Positions 42,183 to 51,655 of a stretch of 64,000 nucleotides of DNA are shown one piece after another (position 1 is the stretch's first letter; every line of letters begins with the position of its first letter). The notes beneath the pieces are model-generated. The model did no database searches. It was not told where the DNA came from and saw nothing but the letters and a program-made list of their open reading frames with translations. Position numbers and translations under genes: made by a program. The stretch covers positions 1 to 64,000 of the forward strand of contig NZ_JNJN01000007.1 in the NCBI RefSeq assembly GCF_000701665.1. Direction: 5' to 3'. Origin of the DNA: Agathobaculum desmolans ATCC 43058. GTDB taxonomy: Bacteria > Bacillota > Clostridia > Oscillospirales > Butyricicoccaceae.

Positions 42183-43445
42183 ATGGGCATGACAATGACG
42201 CAGAAGATCCTCGCAAAGCATGCGGGGCTGGAAACGGTAACCGCGGGTCAGCTGATCGAAGCGAATGTTGATTTGACATTGGCCAACGACATCACCGGCC
42301 CGGTAGCGATCCGCGAAATGGAAAAAGCCGGTTTTGACACGGTGTTCGACAACACCAAGATCGCGCTGGTCATGGATCACTTTGCACCGAATAAAGATAT
42401 CAAATCGGCAGAGCAGTGTCTTACGTGCCGTGAGTTTTCCAAAAAGCATGGAATCGTTAATTTTTACGATGTAGGCGCAATGGGCATCGAGCATGCGCTG
42501 CTGCCGGAAAAAGGTCTGACCGCACCGGGCGAGCTGATCATCGGCGCGGACAGCCACACCTGCACCTACGGAGCGCTCGGCGCTTTTTCGACCGGTGTCG
42601 GTTCGACCGACCTTGCCGCCGGTATGGCGACCGGTAAGGCATGGTTTAAGGTGCCGGGGGCGATCAAATTTGTGCTCAAGGGACAGCTTCGTCCGTGGGT
42701 GTCCGGCAAGGATGTCATTCTGGATATCATCGGCCGGATCGGCGTGGACGGCGCGCTGTATCAGTCGATGGAGTTTACCGGGGAAGGCGTGGCTTCGCTG
42801 TCGATGGATGACCGCTTCACGATCTGCAATATGGCGATCGAAGCGGGCGCCAAAAACGGTATCTTCCCGGTGGATGAAAAAACCATGGCATACATCAAAG
42901 ACCGTGTAGATCGGGATATCACGGTGTTTGCGGCAGATGAGGATGCGGTATACGAGCGGGAGATCGAAATTGACCTTTCCGCGCTGCGCCCCACGGTAGC
43001 CTGCCCGCATTTGCCGGAGAATACCAAGACCATTGACGAACTGGGACATATCGAGGTGCAGCAGTCGGTCATCGGCTCGTGTACAAACGGCCGTATTGAG
43101 GATATGCGGGCGGCCGCGTCTATTCTCAAAGGACGTAAGGTGCATCCGGATGTGCGCACCATTATCATTCCCGCCACGCAGGAGGTTTACCTCCAGTGTA
43201 TTGAAGAGGGGCTGACCAAAATCTTCATCCAGGCGGGCGCGATCGTTTCCACCCCGACCTGCGGCCCGTGTCTGGGCGGTCATATGGGTATTCTGGCGCA
43301 TGGGGAGAAGTCGGTTTCGACGACCAACCGCAATTTTGTCGGCCGGATGGGACATATTACCTCGGAAATTTATCTGGCAAGCCCGGCTGTGGCGGCGGCC
43401 AGCGCGGTGGCAGGCTATATCTGCGCACCGGATGAGCTGAAATAA
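42183..43445 (+). CDS. leuC: 3-isopropylmalate dehydratase large subunit
   Basis: A 420-residue aconitase-family subunit that isomerises 2- to 3-isopropylmalate using a [4Fe-4S] cluster. The cluster cysteines are seen in the [14 protein letters not shown] segment and in [10 protein letters not shown]; a third is further upstream. The 420-residue length, shorter than the 460-470 of enterobacterial LeuC, is the form shared with archaeal and clostridial enzymes. It works with LeuD, encoded 17 bases downstream. Confidence 0.96.
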   Translation: MGMTMTQKILAKHAGLETVTAGQLIEANVDLTLANDITGPVAIREMEKAGFDTVFDNTKIALVMDHFAPNKDIKSAEQCLTCREFSKKHGIVNFYDVGAMGIEHALLPEKGLTAPGELIIGADSHTCTYGALGAFSTGVGSTDLAAGMATGKAWFKVPGAIKFVLKGQLRPWVSGKDVILDIIGRIGVDGALYQSMEFTGEGVASLSMDDRFTICNMAIEAGAKNGIFPVDEKTMAYIKDRVDRDITVFAADEDAVYEREIEIDLSALRPTVACPHLPENTKTIDELGHIEVQQSVIGSCTNGRIEDMRAAASILKGRKVHPDVRTIIIPATQEVYLQCIEEGLTKIFIQAGAIVSTPTCGPCLGGHMGILAHGEKSVSTTNRNFVGRMGHITSEIYLASPAVAAASAVAGYICAPDELK

Positions 43446-43462
43446 GGGAGGAGACCGCAAAC

Positions 43463-43954
43463 ATGAATGCAAAAGGCAGAGTTTTCAAATATGGAGATAA
43501 CGTCGATACCGACGTGATCATTCCTGCACGCTATCTGAATATTGCAGATCCCAAGGAGCTTGCTGCGCACGCGATGGAAGATATCGATGCGAATTTCGTC
43601 AAAAAGATGCAGCCGGGTGATATTGTGGTCGCCACACGTAATTTCGGCTGCGGCTCGTCGCGCGAGCATGCGCCGCTGGTGCTCAAGGAAAACGGCGTTT
43701 CCTGTGTGATCGCCTCCTCGTTTGCGCGTATTTTCTACCGCAATGCGATCAACATCGGCCTGCCGATTCTCGAGTGCGAGGCGGCGGCGAGCGCCATTGC
43801 GGATGGAGATACCGTTTCGGTCGATTTTGACACCGGTGTGATCACGAATGAAAGCAAGGGCGAAAGCTATCAGGCGGCCGCGTTCCCACCGTTCATCCAG
43901 AGCATCATCAAGGCGGGCGGCCTGCTGAAGTCGCTCAAGGAAAGAGGGGAGTGA
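43463..43954 (+). CDS. leuD: 3-isopropylmalate dehydratase small subunit
   Basis: A 163-residue swivel-domain partner of LeuC. It has the N-terminal [17 protein letters not shown] and the substrate-binding [11 protein letters not shown]. Short small subunits of about 160-165 residues pair with 420-residue large subunits, consistent with leuC here. GGGAGG precedes the ATG. The stop lies just before the leuB start. Confidence 0.96.
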   Translation: MNAKGRVFKYGDNVDTDVIIPARYLNIADPKELAAHAMEDIDANFVKKMQPGDIVVATRNFGCGSSREHAPLVLKENGVSCVIASSFARIFYRNAINIGLPILECEAAASAIADGDTVSVDFDTGVITNESKGESYQAAAFPPFIQSIIKAGGLLKSLKERGE

Positions 43955-43959
43955 GCCGG

Positions 43960-45036
43960 GTGGAATACAATATCGCAGTCGTCAAGGGGGACGGCATTGG
44001 GCCCGAGATCGTGACCGAAGCGATGCAGGTGCTCGATACGATCGGTGAAAAGTTCGGCCATACCTTCCACTATCAGGAAGTGCTCGCGGGCGGCTGCTCG
44101 ATTGATGCAAACGGGATTCCCCTGACCGAGGAGACCATTGAGATTTGTAAAAACGCGGATTCCGTGCTGCTCGGCGCGGTCGGCGGCCCCAAATGGGACG
44201 AAGTCCCTTCGGAAAAACGTCCGGAAAAGGCGTTGCTCGGTCTGCGCGCGGCGCTTGGATTGTTTGTCAACCTGCGCCCTGCGCAGATGCACAAGGCGCT
44301 GTCTGCTGCCTGCCCGATCAAACCCGAGATCATTGGCGAGGGGTTTGACATTCTGGTTTGCCGTGAGCTGACCGGTGATGTGTACTTCGGCAAGCACTAC
44401 CGCCGTGAAAGCGAAAAGGGCTGGGGAGAGACCGGCGCAGACGATATGAACTATTCGGTGTACGAGGTCGAACGCATCGGCCGCCGTGCGTTTGAGATGG
44501 CGATGAAGCGCAGGAAGAAGGTCTGCTCGGTCGACAAGGCAAACGTGCTCGAGACCAGCCGTGTCTGGCGTGAGACCATGCACCGCATCAAGGATGAGTA
44601 TCCGGAAGTGGAGTACACGGATATGTACGTCGATAACTGCGCGATGCAGCTGGTGCGTAACCCGGGCCAGTTTGACGTGATCGTAACCGGCAATCTGTTC
44701 GGCGATATCCTGTCGGACGAGGCTTCTATGATCACCGGCTCGATCGGCATGCTGCCGTCGGCTTCGATGAATGAGACCGGCAAGGGGATGTACGAGCCGA
44801 TCCACGGCTCTGCGCCCGACATCGCGGGCAAGGGGATCGCAAATCCGATTGCGACGATCCTGTCCTGCGCCATGATGCTGCGCTATTCGTTTGGCCTTGG
44901 GGCGGAAGCGGATGCGATCGAACATGCGGTCGAGGCGGTGCTGGATGCCGGTCACCGCACAGCGGATATTGCTGCAAAGGGAGAAAAGGTGCTGTCCACC
45001 GCGGGGATGGGCGCACTGATCCGTGCGCAGCTGTAA
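43960..45036 (+). CDS. leuB: 3-isopropylmalate dehydrogenase
   Basis: A 358-residue NAD-dependent enzyme that oxidatively decarboxylates 3-isopropylmalate to 2-oxoisocaproate. Visible blocks are VVKGDGIGPEIV, LLGAVGGPKWD, the RELTGDVYFGK substrate loop with the adjacent Tyr, DKANVLETSRVWRE, NLFGDILSDEAS and the NAD-binding PIHGSAPDIAGKGIANP. GTG 43960 was chosen because it lies about ten bases after AGGGGA; the frame is also open from GTG 43951, overlapping the leuD stop. It is the last gene of the operon. Confidence 0.96.
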   Translation: MEYNIAVVKGDGIGPEIVTEAMQVLDTIGEKFGHTFHYQEVLAGGCSIDANGIPLTEETIEICKNADSVLLGAVGGPKWDEVPSEKRPEKALLGLRAALGLFVNLRPAQMHKALSAACPIKPEIIGEGFDILVCRELTGDVYFGKHYRRESEKGWGETGADDMNYSVYEVERIGRRAFEMAMKRRKKVCSVDKANVLETSRVWRETMHRIKDEYPEVEYTDMYVDNCAMQLVRNPGQFDVIVTGNLFGDILSDEASMITGSIGMLPSASMNETGKGMYEPIHGSAPDIAGKGIANPIATILSCAMMLRYSFGLGAEADAIEHAVEAVLDAGHRTADIAAKGEKVLSTAGMGALIRAQL

Positions 45037-45046
45037 AATGGAGTAT

Positions 45047-45087
45047 AAAGGGGGACGGCTGCCCGAGGCAGTGTGTCCCTCTTTTTT
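45047..45087 (+). terminator. Intrinsic terminator of the leucine operon
   Basis: A 10-bp outer stem (45047-45056 with 45075-45084, one G-U pair) encloses a smaller CTGCC/GGCAG stem and runs into T6. Confidence 0.85.
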
Positions 45088-45127
45088 ATATGGTGCACGC
45101 GATGCAGCAACAATTCGCGGTACAGGC

Positions 45128-45156
45128 TTGCGGTTTTGCGGCTGCTGCGGTATAAT
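45128..45156 (+). promoter_or_regulatory. Putative sigma-A promoter of the tagA-like to U32 gene run
   Basis: TTGCGG (45128-45133), a 17-base spacer and perfect TATAAT (45151-45156), placing the start about 22 bases before the ATG at 45185. Confidence 0.7.
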
Positions 45157-45184
45157 ACAATAGATTATAAGTATTTATCGTTCC

Positions 45185-45952
45185 ATGGGATGTGAAGATT
45201 TGGAAGAGAAAAGACTGAATACCGCCTCGATTCTCGGCGTGCATTTTCATGCGGTCACGATGGAGCAGGCGGTTGATTTGGCGATGAGCCGGCTGCGGGC
45301 ACGGCAGCAGGGGTATGTGGTTACACCCAACCCTGAGATCGTAGATCTGTGCCGCAGGGACAGTGCTTTTATGGGAATTGTCAACCATGCCACATTGGTA
45401 CTGCCGGATGGGATCGGTATTATTTATGCTGCGAAAATTCTCGGTGAAACCCTGTGCGGCAAGGTTGCAGGCATTGAATTTGCGGAAAATCTGGCAGCGG
45501 CAATGGCACGGGAAGGCATGCGGCTGTATCTGCTCGGCGCCAAGCCGGGTGTTGCGGAACAGGCCGGTGCGAATCTGTGTGCCAAATATCCGGGTTTGGT
45601 GCTGGCTGGTACGCACGATGGGTATTTTACCGATGCGCAGGAAGCGGTAGAGGCGATCAACGCCTGCGGTGGGGCAGATGTAGTGTTCGTTTGTCTGGGT
45701 GCGCCCAAGCAGGAAAAGTTCATCGCGGATAATATGGAGGACATTCATGCCACCCTGTTCTGCGGGCTGGGCGGTTCGCTGGATGTGTTTGCAGGTGTAG
45801 CCAAGCGCGCGCCGGATATTTTTATTAAACTGGGACTGGAGTGGTTTTATCGGCTGCTCAAGCAGCCCAGCCGGATCGGCCGCATGATGAAGCTGCCGCT
45901 GTTTTTGCTGACGGTGATCCGAGAGCGTCTGTTCGGCGGAAGGGGGAAGTAA
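45185..45952 (+). CDS. tagA: WecG/TagA/CpsF-family glycosyltransferase
   Basis: A 255-residue enzyme of the GT26 family that adds N-acetylmannosamine or a related sugar to lipid-linked GlcNAc in wall teichoic acid or similar polymers. Signatures are VTPNPEIVDLCRRD, the LPDGIGIIYAAKILG substrate loop with the catalytic Asp region, RLYLLGAKPGVAEQA, VCLGAPKQEKFI and the basic C-terminus (YRLLKQPSRIGRMMKLP) that docks on the membrane. Distant TagO- and MnaA-type genes in the window (55789-58084) would supply GlcNAc-lipid and UDP-ManNAc. The start is uncertain: ATG 45185 has no clear ribosome site, and TTG 45200 is an alternative. Confidence 0.88.
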   Translation: MGCEDLEEKRLNTASILGVHFHAVTMEQAVDLAMSRLRARQQGYVVTPNPEIVDLCRRDSAFMGIVNHATLVLPDGIGIIYAAKILGETLCGKVAGIEFAENLAAAMAREGMRLYLLGAKPGVAEQAGANLCAKYPGLVLAGTHDGYFTDAQEAVEAINACGGADVVFVCLGAPKQEKFIADNMEDIHATLFCGLGGSLDVFAGVAKRAPDIFIKLGLEWFYRLLKQPSRIGRMMKLPLFLLTVIRERLFGGRGK

Positions 45953-45956
45953 TACA

Positions 45957-46733
45957 GTGAAGGTGAAATTGATTGCACACACACCCGATCCGGAGAAGCT
46001 GGTGGCAGCAGCGGCGAAAAACTGCTACTCTTCCAGCAATGTAGACAGTGTGATGGACGGACTGACAGCGGAAAAAACCGAAAGCTTTGTGCATATGCTG
46101 GCGGAAATCGGCCACGAAAGCCCGATTGAGCATGTGTCTTTTACCTTTGCTGTTGAAGGTGTATCCCGCTCGCTGCTGGCGCAGATCACACGGCACAGGA
46201 TGGCGTCGTTTTCCGTTCAGTCCCAGCGCTATGTGCGGGAGCATGGCTTTGAATATGTTGTGCCTCCCGAAATTGATAAAATTCCGGCTGCACGGGAACA
46301 ATTTATCCGAGCGATGGAAGAGGATCAGCGCACCTATGAAGCGCTGACGGCAGCACTGATGGATGGTTATGTTGAAGAACTGCTTGCGCAGGGCATACCG
46401 GAAAAGCAGGCGCGCAGTCAGGCGGAAAAGCACGCGATCGAAGATGCGCGCTATGTGCTGCCCAATGCCTGCACGACCCGTATTGTGATGACGGCCAACG
46501 CGCGCAGTCTGCGTAATTTCTTCCGACTGAGGTGCTGCAACCGCGCCCAGTGGGAGATTCGCGCATTGGCAGAAGAGATGTATCGGCTGGTATATGCGGT
46601 GGCGCCGGCATTGTTCGGCCGCTGCGGCCCTGCCTGTGTGGACGGAGCCTGCACAGAGGGAAAAATGACCTGCGGCAGGGCAGCGGAAGTTCGTGCCCAC
46701 TATCAGGCGCTGCGGGCAGAGATTCAGTCTTAA
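45957..46733 (+). CDS. thyX: Flavin-dependent thymidylate synthase ThyX
   Basis: A 258-residue enzyme that makes dTMP from dUMP using FAD, NADPH and methylene-tetrahydrofolate, without producing dihydrofolate. The ThyX motif RHRMASFSVQSQRYV (79-93) is a good match to RHRxxSxNxxSxRY except that the Asn position is Val. GHESPIEHVSFTF and the C-terminal NARSLRNFFRLRC are also typical. GTG 45957 follows AGGGGGAAG. A 5-FCL gene in the same gene run (49011) is a further folate link. No thyA is seen here. Confidence 0.95.
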   Translation: MKVKLIAHTPDPEKLVAAAAKNCYSSSNVDSVMDGLTAEKTESFVHMLAEIGHESPIEHVSFTFAVEGVSRSLLAQITRHRMASFSVQSQRYVREHGFEYVVPPEIDKIPAAREQFIRAMEEDQRTYEALTAALMDGYVEELLAQGIPEKQARSQAEKHAIEDARYVLPNACTTRIVMTANARSLRNFFRLRCCNRAQWEIRALAEEMYRLVYAVAPALFGRCGPACVDGACTEGKMTCGRAAEVRAHYQALRAEIQS

Positions 46734-46746
46734 GGGAAAGGATATT

Positions 46747-47664
46747 ATGTTATTACCATTTCGTGAAATCACTTTAGAAGATAAGCAGGCGGTAGAGGAA
46801 TGCGGTTCGCATTATAATTACCATCTGTGTGAACGTTGTTTCGTGGACTTGTTCATGTGGGCAGGACATTATCAGACCCAAATTTGTTTTGCAGACGGCT
46901 TTTTATTGGTTAAGATGCGGCCGTTGGACGGCGAACACGATTGTTACCTTGCTCCGATTGGTGCGGGGGATCTCGGCGCGGCGTTGGATGCGCTGGAGGC
47001 GGATGCTGCGGAACGCGGTATCCCGCTGACGATCGTTTCGGTCGCGGAGCCGATGATCGAGCGTATCGAGGCGGTGCGGCCGGGAAAATTTGTTTTCTCG
47101 CATGACAGCGAGGATGGTGACGACTATATTTATCTGGCGGAAAAGCTGCGCACCCTTTCGGGAAAAAAACTGCAGAGTAAGCGCAATCTGGTCAATCGTT
47201 TTCAAGCAGCCTATGAAGGGCGCTGGAGCTATGAGGATATGACGCCGGATAATGTAAAGGATGCATTCGGATATCATATCAAATGGTGCAACCGGAACGG
47301 CTGTGCACACAGCCGCGATTTTCAGGGAGAAACCTGCGCGATCGTGGTCGCACTGCGCAATTTTGATGCATTGGGCCTACGCGGCGGTCTGCTTCGGCTG
47401 GACGGCGAGGTGATCGCTTTTACGTTTGGGTGTCAGGCTACGCCGGATATGTATGTGATGCAGATCGAAAAGGCGGACAGCGAGATCGCCGGGGCATATC
47501 AGATGATCAACCAGCAGTTTGTGCTGCATAATTGCGATGATGTGGAGTATGTCAACCGGGAAGAGGACCTTGGTCTGGAAGGCCTGCGTAAGGCGAAAAA
47601 ATCCTATTATCCGGTGATGCGCGGTGTGAAGTATATGGCTATACCGAAGGAGCGGCAGGCATGA
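46747..47664 (+). CDS. DUF2156 domain protein (lysyltransferase-like GNAT fold)
   Basis: A 305-residue protein of the DUF2156 family, related to the C-terminal aminoacyl-transfer domain of phosphatidylglycerol lysyltransferase (MprF). Recognisable features are the N-terminal PFREITLEDKQAVEE, CERCFVDLFMWAGHYQTQIC, KKLQSKRNLVNRFQ in the middle and LRRLDGEVIAFTFG-like and AYQMINQQF segments near the end, with the typical VNREEDLGLEGLRKAK. No membrane segments, so unlike MprF it is soluble. The true substrate is unknown. ATG 46747 was chosen over the longer frame because the longer start lies inside thyX. Confidence 0.82.
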   Translation: MLLPFREITLEDKQAVEECGSHYNYHLCERCFVDLFMWAGHYQTQICFADGFLLVKMRPLDGEHDCYLAPIGAGDLGAALDALEADAAERGIPLTIVSVAEPMIERIEAVRPGKFVFSHDSEDGDDYIYLAEKLRTLSGKKLQSKRNLVNRFQAAYEGRWSYEDMTPDNVKDAFGYHIKWCNRNGCAHSRDFQGETCAIVVALRNFDALGLRGGLLRLDGEVIAFTFGCQATPDMYVMQIEKADSEIAGAYQMINQQFVLHNCDDVEYVNREEDLGLEGLRKAKKSYYPVMRGVKYMAIPKERQA

Positions 47665-48458
47665 TCCGGTTCGCTGAGCCGCGGGATACGGCGATGGTAC
47701 GTGCATTGTGGGAGATTTGTTTCCCGGATGACAGCGGCTTTAACGATTATTTCTTTCAGCATCATTATCAGCCGCAGCACACGCTTTTGCTGACAGGGGA
47801 TGCTGAACTGTGCGCAATGCTGCAGATGCTGCCGTATCGCTTGTCTGCGGCGGAGGGCAAAGGTGAGATCACGTATATCTACGGAGCATGTACAGCTCCG
47901 GCGCATCGCCGCAAAGGCTGCATGGCCCGTTTGTTGGAGCAATCTTTCGTACTGGATCAGGCAGCGGGGCGGGCGGCTTCGGCTCTGATCCCGGCGGAGG
48001 AGTGGCTGTTCGGGTTTTATGCGCCTTTTGGATACCGTCCCTTTTTTCATATCGATACCCGCATCATTCACCGAACGCAAGGTGGTACGCTGCCGCAGCG
48101 ATTGACCACGGCGGATATTCCGGAGATGGACAGGCTTTATCGGACGCATACAGGGGGCTGCCGTATCGTGCGGAAGTTTGCAGATTGGCAGACGCAGCTC
48201 GCGTTGTTCGACACACTCGGCAAAGGGGTATACGGTTGGTTTGACGGTGCGCATCTTACCGCTTATGCTTTTTGTTGGGAAGATACGGCGCAGGAAGCAT
48301 TGGGATTGACTGCCCAGCAGGAGCAGGGGCTGCTGCTGGCGCTGGAACGGGAGACCTTATCCATGACCTCCTGTGGGCAGAACCGTGCGCTTGGCTGCAT
48401 CAAGTGGTATGGTCAGCCGCCGGCTGCGAACGGTTATATGAATTTGATGTTCAACTGA
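47661..48458 (+). CDS. GNAT-family N-acetyltransferase
   Basis: A 265-residue protein with an N-terminal GNAT domain (MIRFAEPRDTAMVRALWEICF; acetyl-CoA loop in TAPAHRRKGCMARLLEQSF). A second, GNAT-like half follows, as in Eis-type tandem acetyltransferases. Its ATG overlaps the DUF2156 stop (ATGA), so the two transferases are translationally coupled. Substrate cannot be inferred; both genes together may modify the same target. Confidence 0.82.
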   Translation: MIRFAEPRDTAMVRALWEICFPDDSGFNDYFFQHHYQPQHTLLLTGDAELCAMLQMLPYRLSAAEGKGEITYIYGACTAPAHRRKGCMARLLEQSFVLDQAAGRAASALIPAEEWLFGFYAPFGYRPFFHIDTRIIHRTQGGTLPQRLTTADIPEMDRLYRTHTGGCRIVRKFADWQTQLALFDTLGKGVYGWFDGAHLTAYAFCWEDTAQEALGLTAQQEQGLLLALERETLSMTSCGQNRALGCIKWYGQPPAANGYMNLMFN

Positions 48459-48472
48459 AAGGTGTGATAAGC

Positions 48473-49024
48473 ATGGTATATGTATTGCTGGCTGAAGGGT
48501 TTGAGGAAACCGAGGCGATTGCGCCGGCCGATCTGCTGCGTCGTGCAGGGGTAGAGGTGCGTCTGGTAGGCGTAACGGGAGCGGTAGTAAGCGGTTCGCA
48601 TGGCATTGCAGTGCAGACCGACCTGCCAATCGGTCAGGCGGACTGGGATGCGGCTGAGATGGTCGTTCTGCCGGGCGGTATGCCGGGCACGAAAAATCTG
48701 TATGCGGATGTGCGCGTAACAGATGCAGTACGCAAATGCTATGAGGATGGTAAATATGTTGCTGCGATTTGCGCGGCGCCGTCGATCATTCTAGGGGGGA
48801 TGGGATTGCTTCGCGGCCGTAAGGCCACCTGCTACCCCGGCATGGAGGGCGGTATGGACGGTGCGATCCCGCTGCAGCGCAACTGTGTGGTGGATGGGCA
48901 TATCATTACCGCGTGTGGTGTCGGCGGTGCGCTGGATTTTGGCTGCGCGTTAGTTTCCGCCCTGTGCGGCGAGGAAAAGGCGCGCCGCATTGCTGCGGAT
49001 GTTGTGCACCATGTTGCCAGATAA
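48473..49024 (+). CDS. DJ-1/PfpI-family protein
   Basis: A 183-residue protein with the DJ-1 fold: N-terminal MVYVLLAEGFEETEAIAP carries the conserved Glu, VLPGGMPGTKNL follows, and the nucleophile-elbow Cys is in AAICAAPSIILG. It ends with a GGALDFGCALV segment. Members include deglycase/glyoxalase and chaperone candidates such as YajL-like proteins; which activity applies is unknown. The start ATG follows AAGGTG. It overlaps the next gene. Confidence 0.9.
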   Translation: MVYVLLAEGFEETEAIAPADLLRRAGVEVRLVGVTGAVVSGSHGIAVQTDLPIGQADWDAAEMVVLPGGMPGTKNLYADVRVTDAVRKCYEDGKYVAAICAAPSIILGGMGLLRGRKATCYPGMEGGMDGAIPLQRNCVVDGHIITACGVGGALDFGCALVSALCGEEKARRIAADVVHHVAR

Positions 49025-49580
49025 ACAGACACTGCGTCGCCGCTTTCTGGCGGAACGCGCTGCACAGGCAGCGCAGATCCGGCAGGAGATTAGCCGGCAA
49101 ATCGCGGAGCGGCTGCTGCAAAGCACGTTCTATCGGCGAGCCGGCTGTGTTTTTTGCTATGTTTCCACCAGAGAGGAAATTGATACTGTGCCATTGCTTG
49201 CCCGTATGCTGACAGATGGTAAAGTGCTGTGCGTGCCCAAATGCGGGGCGCACGGAAGTATGACAGCCAGAAGAATCCATACACTGGAAGAACTGCAGCC
49301 CGGCGCGTTCGGCATTCCGGAACCGCCGGATACGGCGGAGCAGGTTCCGGCTGGGCGGATCGACCTGATCGTTGCGCCCGCGCTGGCCTGCGACAGGGTG
49401 GGCTGCCGGTTGGGATATGGCGGCGGTTATTACGATCGGTTTATGGAGCACTACAGGGCGGTCAGTGTGGCATTGTGCGATGATTCCCGGCTGGTGGATC
49501 AATTACCAACAACACCGTTCGATCAGAAGTGCCGGTATATTATCACCGAAAGGCAGGTGCTGCACCCGGATGAAGAATAA
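49011..49580 (+). CDS. 5-formyltetrahydrofolate cyclo-ligase
   Basis: A 189-residue enzyme that converts 5-formyl-THF to 5,10-methenyl-THF with ATP. Landmarks are KQTLRRRFLAER, the central CYVSTREEIDT, DLIVAPALACDRVGCRLGYG with the nucleotide-binding GYGGGYYDRFM, and a C-terminal LPTTPFDQ. ATG 49011 overlaps the DJ-1 stop; ATG 48990 or 48999 are alternatives without a better ribosome site. It shares the gene run with thyX, another folate enzyme. Confidence 0.92.
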   Translation: MLPDKQTLRRRFLAERAAQAAQIRQEISRQIAERLLQSTFYRRAGCVFCYVSTREEIDTVPLLARMLTDGKVLCVPKCGAHGSMTARRIHTLEELQPGAFGIPEPPDTAEQVPAGRIDLIVAPALACDRVGCRLGYGGGYYDRFMEHYRAVSVALCDDSRLVDQLPTTPFDQKCRYIITERQVLHPDEE

Positions 49581-50466
49581 TCGAATACAGCTATTTCCTG
49601 GTTTGTCGCTGTTTTTGTGTTTTTGCCTGCTGATGGGCAGCGGCAGGCTGGCTGTGCGGCTTGGCGGCGGTACGCCGCTGCTTGCAGCAGCCGAAACCAT
49701 TTCATTCCTGCTGCCGCTGGGCTTGGTGCTGTTTTCTATGCGGGATCAAAAGCGTTTTCGGAATCGGCTTCGGCTACGCAGCTTGTCGAAGGATGCGATC
49801 CTGCTTGCAGTGGAGCTGGGTGTGACAGCTGCGGTATTATCCCTGTTTCTCAATTTTTTAATTTTTCGGTTGGCGGGATTTGCCGGTGCGGATCTGTCCG
49901 CGATTGCGCTCGATGTGCCGCAGTCTGGTATGGGGATGGCTGCGCGTCTGCTCGTGATTGTGCTGCTGTCCGCCGTGGTGGAGGAGCTGTATCTGCGAGG
50001 GGCGCTGTTTGCTGTGCAGGAAGAGAGTGCCGGTACATCGGCCTGCCTGTTGTTCAGCGGCCTGATATTTGCCATGCTGCACGGGAGCTTGATGAATTTT
50101 GCAGGACCGCTGCTTGCCGGCATCGCTTTTGCTTACCTGACTTATGTGTTTAACAGTGTATGGCCAGCAATACTGGCACATGTGGTCAACAACCTGTATT
50201 ATCTGTTTGTCGTATGGATCACGGATACTTATGCCGCATTTGGCATTTGGAACTACTTTGCAGGGATCAATCTGCTGGTACTTTTGCTGTTTGCTTATCT
50301 TTCCCTGCGTTCGCTGGAAAAAATGCTGGCACGGGAGAAAATTCCGCATTTTGAAAAAAGTGCCGGATGGTATGATCTGTGGCTGCTGGTATGCAATCCA
50401 GGAACAGCAGCGTTCCTGCTGGCATTTGCGGCAAATTTGGTATTAAAATGGGTCGGCCCGCGCTGA
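49570..50466 (+). CDS. CPBP-family intramembrane metalloprotease
   Basis: A 298-residue membrane protein with about eight hydrophobic segments. The Abi/CAAX-protease motifs are present: VVEELYLRGAL (EExxxR), FAMLHGSLMNF (FxxxH) and HVVNNLYYL (HxxxN). Relatives include Rce1-type prenyl proteases and bacterial immunity or signalling proteases. ATG 49570 overlaps the preceding stop by 11 bases. Its position before mltG in a wall-linked run hints at an envelope role, which is inference only. Confidence 0.88.
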   Translation: MKNNRIQLFPGLSLFLCFCLLMGSGRLAVRLGGGTPLLAAAETISFLLPLGLVLFSMRDQKRFRNRLRLRSLSKDAILLAVELGVTAAVLSLFLNFLIFRLAGFAGADLSAIALDVPQSGMGMAARLLVIVLLSAVVEELYLRGALFAVQEESAGTSACLLFSGLIFAMLHGSLMNFAGPLLAGIAFAYLTYVFNSVWPAILAHVVNNLYYLFVVWITDTYAAFGIWNYFAGINLLVLLLFAYLSLRSLEKMLAREKIPHFEKSAGWYDLWLLVCNPGTAAFLLAFAANLVLKWVGPR

Positions 50467-50488
50467 CCGCAATCGATAGAGGTGAATT

Positions 50489-51655
50489 ATGGATAACGAG
50501 ATCAACAATGTTAATCAGGAAACGCAGCGCGTGCCCCAGCCCGAGTCCAAGCGCCGCCGGAGCAGACGGCGCAAAAACAGCGGCTGCGCAGGAACAGTCG
50601 TTTATGTGATCGCGGTGTTGGGCATTTCCATTGTATTGTCTTTGGCAGCTATTTTTATGGCAAACGATGTATTTGCTTTCATCAAACCCGACGCAGTGAA
50701 AGAGATCAACGTGGCAGAAAATACCGATGTAGTATCCCTTTCTAAGCAGCTGGATGATGAGGGCGTGATCAGCTACGGTTCGCTGTTCAAGCTGTATATC
50801 AGCCTGAAGGGAGATAACGAAGGTGTACTTGCAGGCAGTTATCTTCTGAACCCCAATATGGACTATGGGCAAATCGTGAATGCGCTTGCGAATACCTCGA
50901 GCACGGAAACTGTAAAGATAACGATTCCCGAAGGATATTCGGTCGCGCAGATCCATCAGCTTCTGTTGGACGAGCATGTGTGCACGCAGGAGGCGCTGGA
51001 CGAAGTGCTGAACACCTATGCGTTCAAGCATGAATTCCTGAAGGAGGAGCTGCCCGCCGAGGAAGGGTGGCTGGAAGGCTATCTTTTCCCGGACACCTAC
51101 GAGATCTACAAGGGTAATGCAGCGGTCAAGGATACCATCAATAAAATGCTGAACAATTTCGACAATAAGTATGATGAGCAGATCCAAGCTGGTGCGGAGG
51201 CGCTGGGACGTTCGATGCACGAGGTTGTAACAGTGGCTTCGCTGGTCGAGCGCGAGGCGCAGCGTGATGATGAGCGCGCGATTATTGCAGGTGTCATCTA
51301 CAATCGTTTGAACAATTCATCTGAATTCCCCTTCCTGCAGGTGGATGCTTCGGTTTTGTATGGTCTGGGACGTTCCAGCGGTGCGCTGAGCGAGGAGGAT
51401 CTGAAGAGCGACACGCCATATAACCTGTATACCAAGCAGGGGCTGCCGCCCGGTCCGATCTGCAATCCGGGACATGCTTCCCTAAAGGCTGCGGCTCATC
51501 CGGCAGAGCATAATTATTTCTACTATGTTGCTATGCCGGACGGCTCTCACCTGTTTGCCAACAGCTATGAGGAGCATCAGGCGAATATTGCAAAATCCGA
51601 TCAGGCGCAGGCAGCGGCTGCTGCCGCTGCAAATGCGGAGGGCGGCGGTGAGTAA
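50489..51655 (+). CDS. mltG: Endolytic murein transglycosylase MltG
   Basis: A 388-residue membrane-anchored YceG/MltG enzyme that cleaves nascent peptidoglycan and helps end glycan elongation. A basic cytosolic N-terminus (ESKRRRSRRRK) precedes one membrane helix (about 37-60). A LysM-like subdomain follows, then the catalytic core with the Glu in ASLVEREAQ, the GVIYNRL segment and LPPGPICNPGHASLKAA near the C-terminus. The tail is an Ala-rich stretch. The GTG of the U32 gene overlaps its stop. Confidence 0.94.
   Translation: MDNEINNVNQETQRVPQPESKRRRSRRRKNSGCAGTVVYVIAVLGISIVLSLAAIFMANDVFAFIKPDAVKEINVAENTDVVSLSKQLDDEGVISYGSLFKLYISLKGDNEGVLAGSYLLNPNMDYGQIVNALANTSSTETVKITIPEGYSVAQIHQLLLDEHVCTQEALDEVLNTYAFKHEFLKEELPAEEGWLEGYLFPDTYEIYKGNAAVKDTINKMLNNFDNKYDEQIQAGAEALGRSMHEVVTVASLVEREAQRDDERAIIAGVIYNRLNNSSEFPFLQVDASVLYGLGRSSGALSEEDLKSDTPYNLYTKQGLPPGPICNPGHASLKAAAHPAEHNYFYYVAMPDGSHLFANSYEEHQANIAKSDQAQAAAAAAANAEGGGE

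Noticed and set aside
40566-43472. A 968-codon open frame on the minus strand opposite leuA and leuC
   Set aside because: Antisense shadow of two clearly identified genes, rich in His, Arg and Cys, with no recognisable domain.
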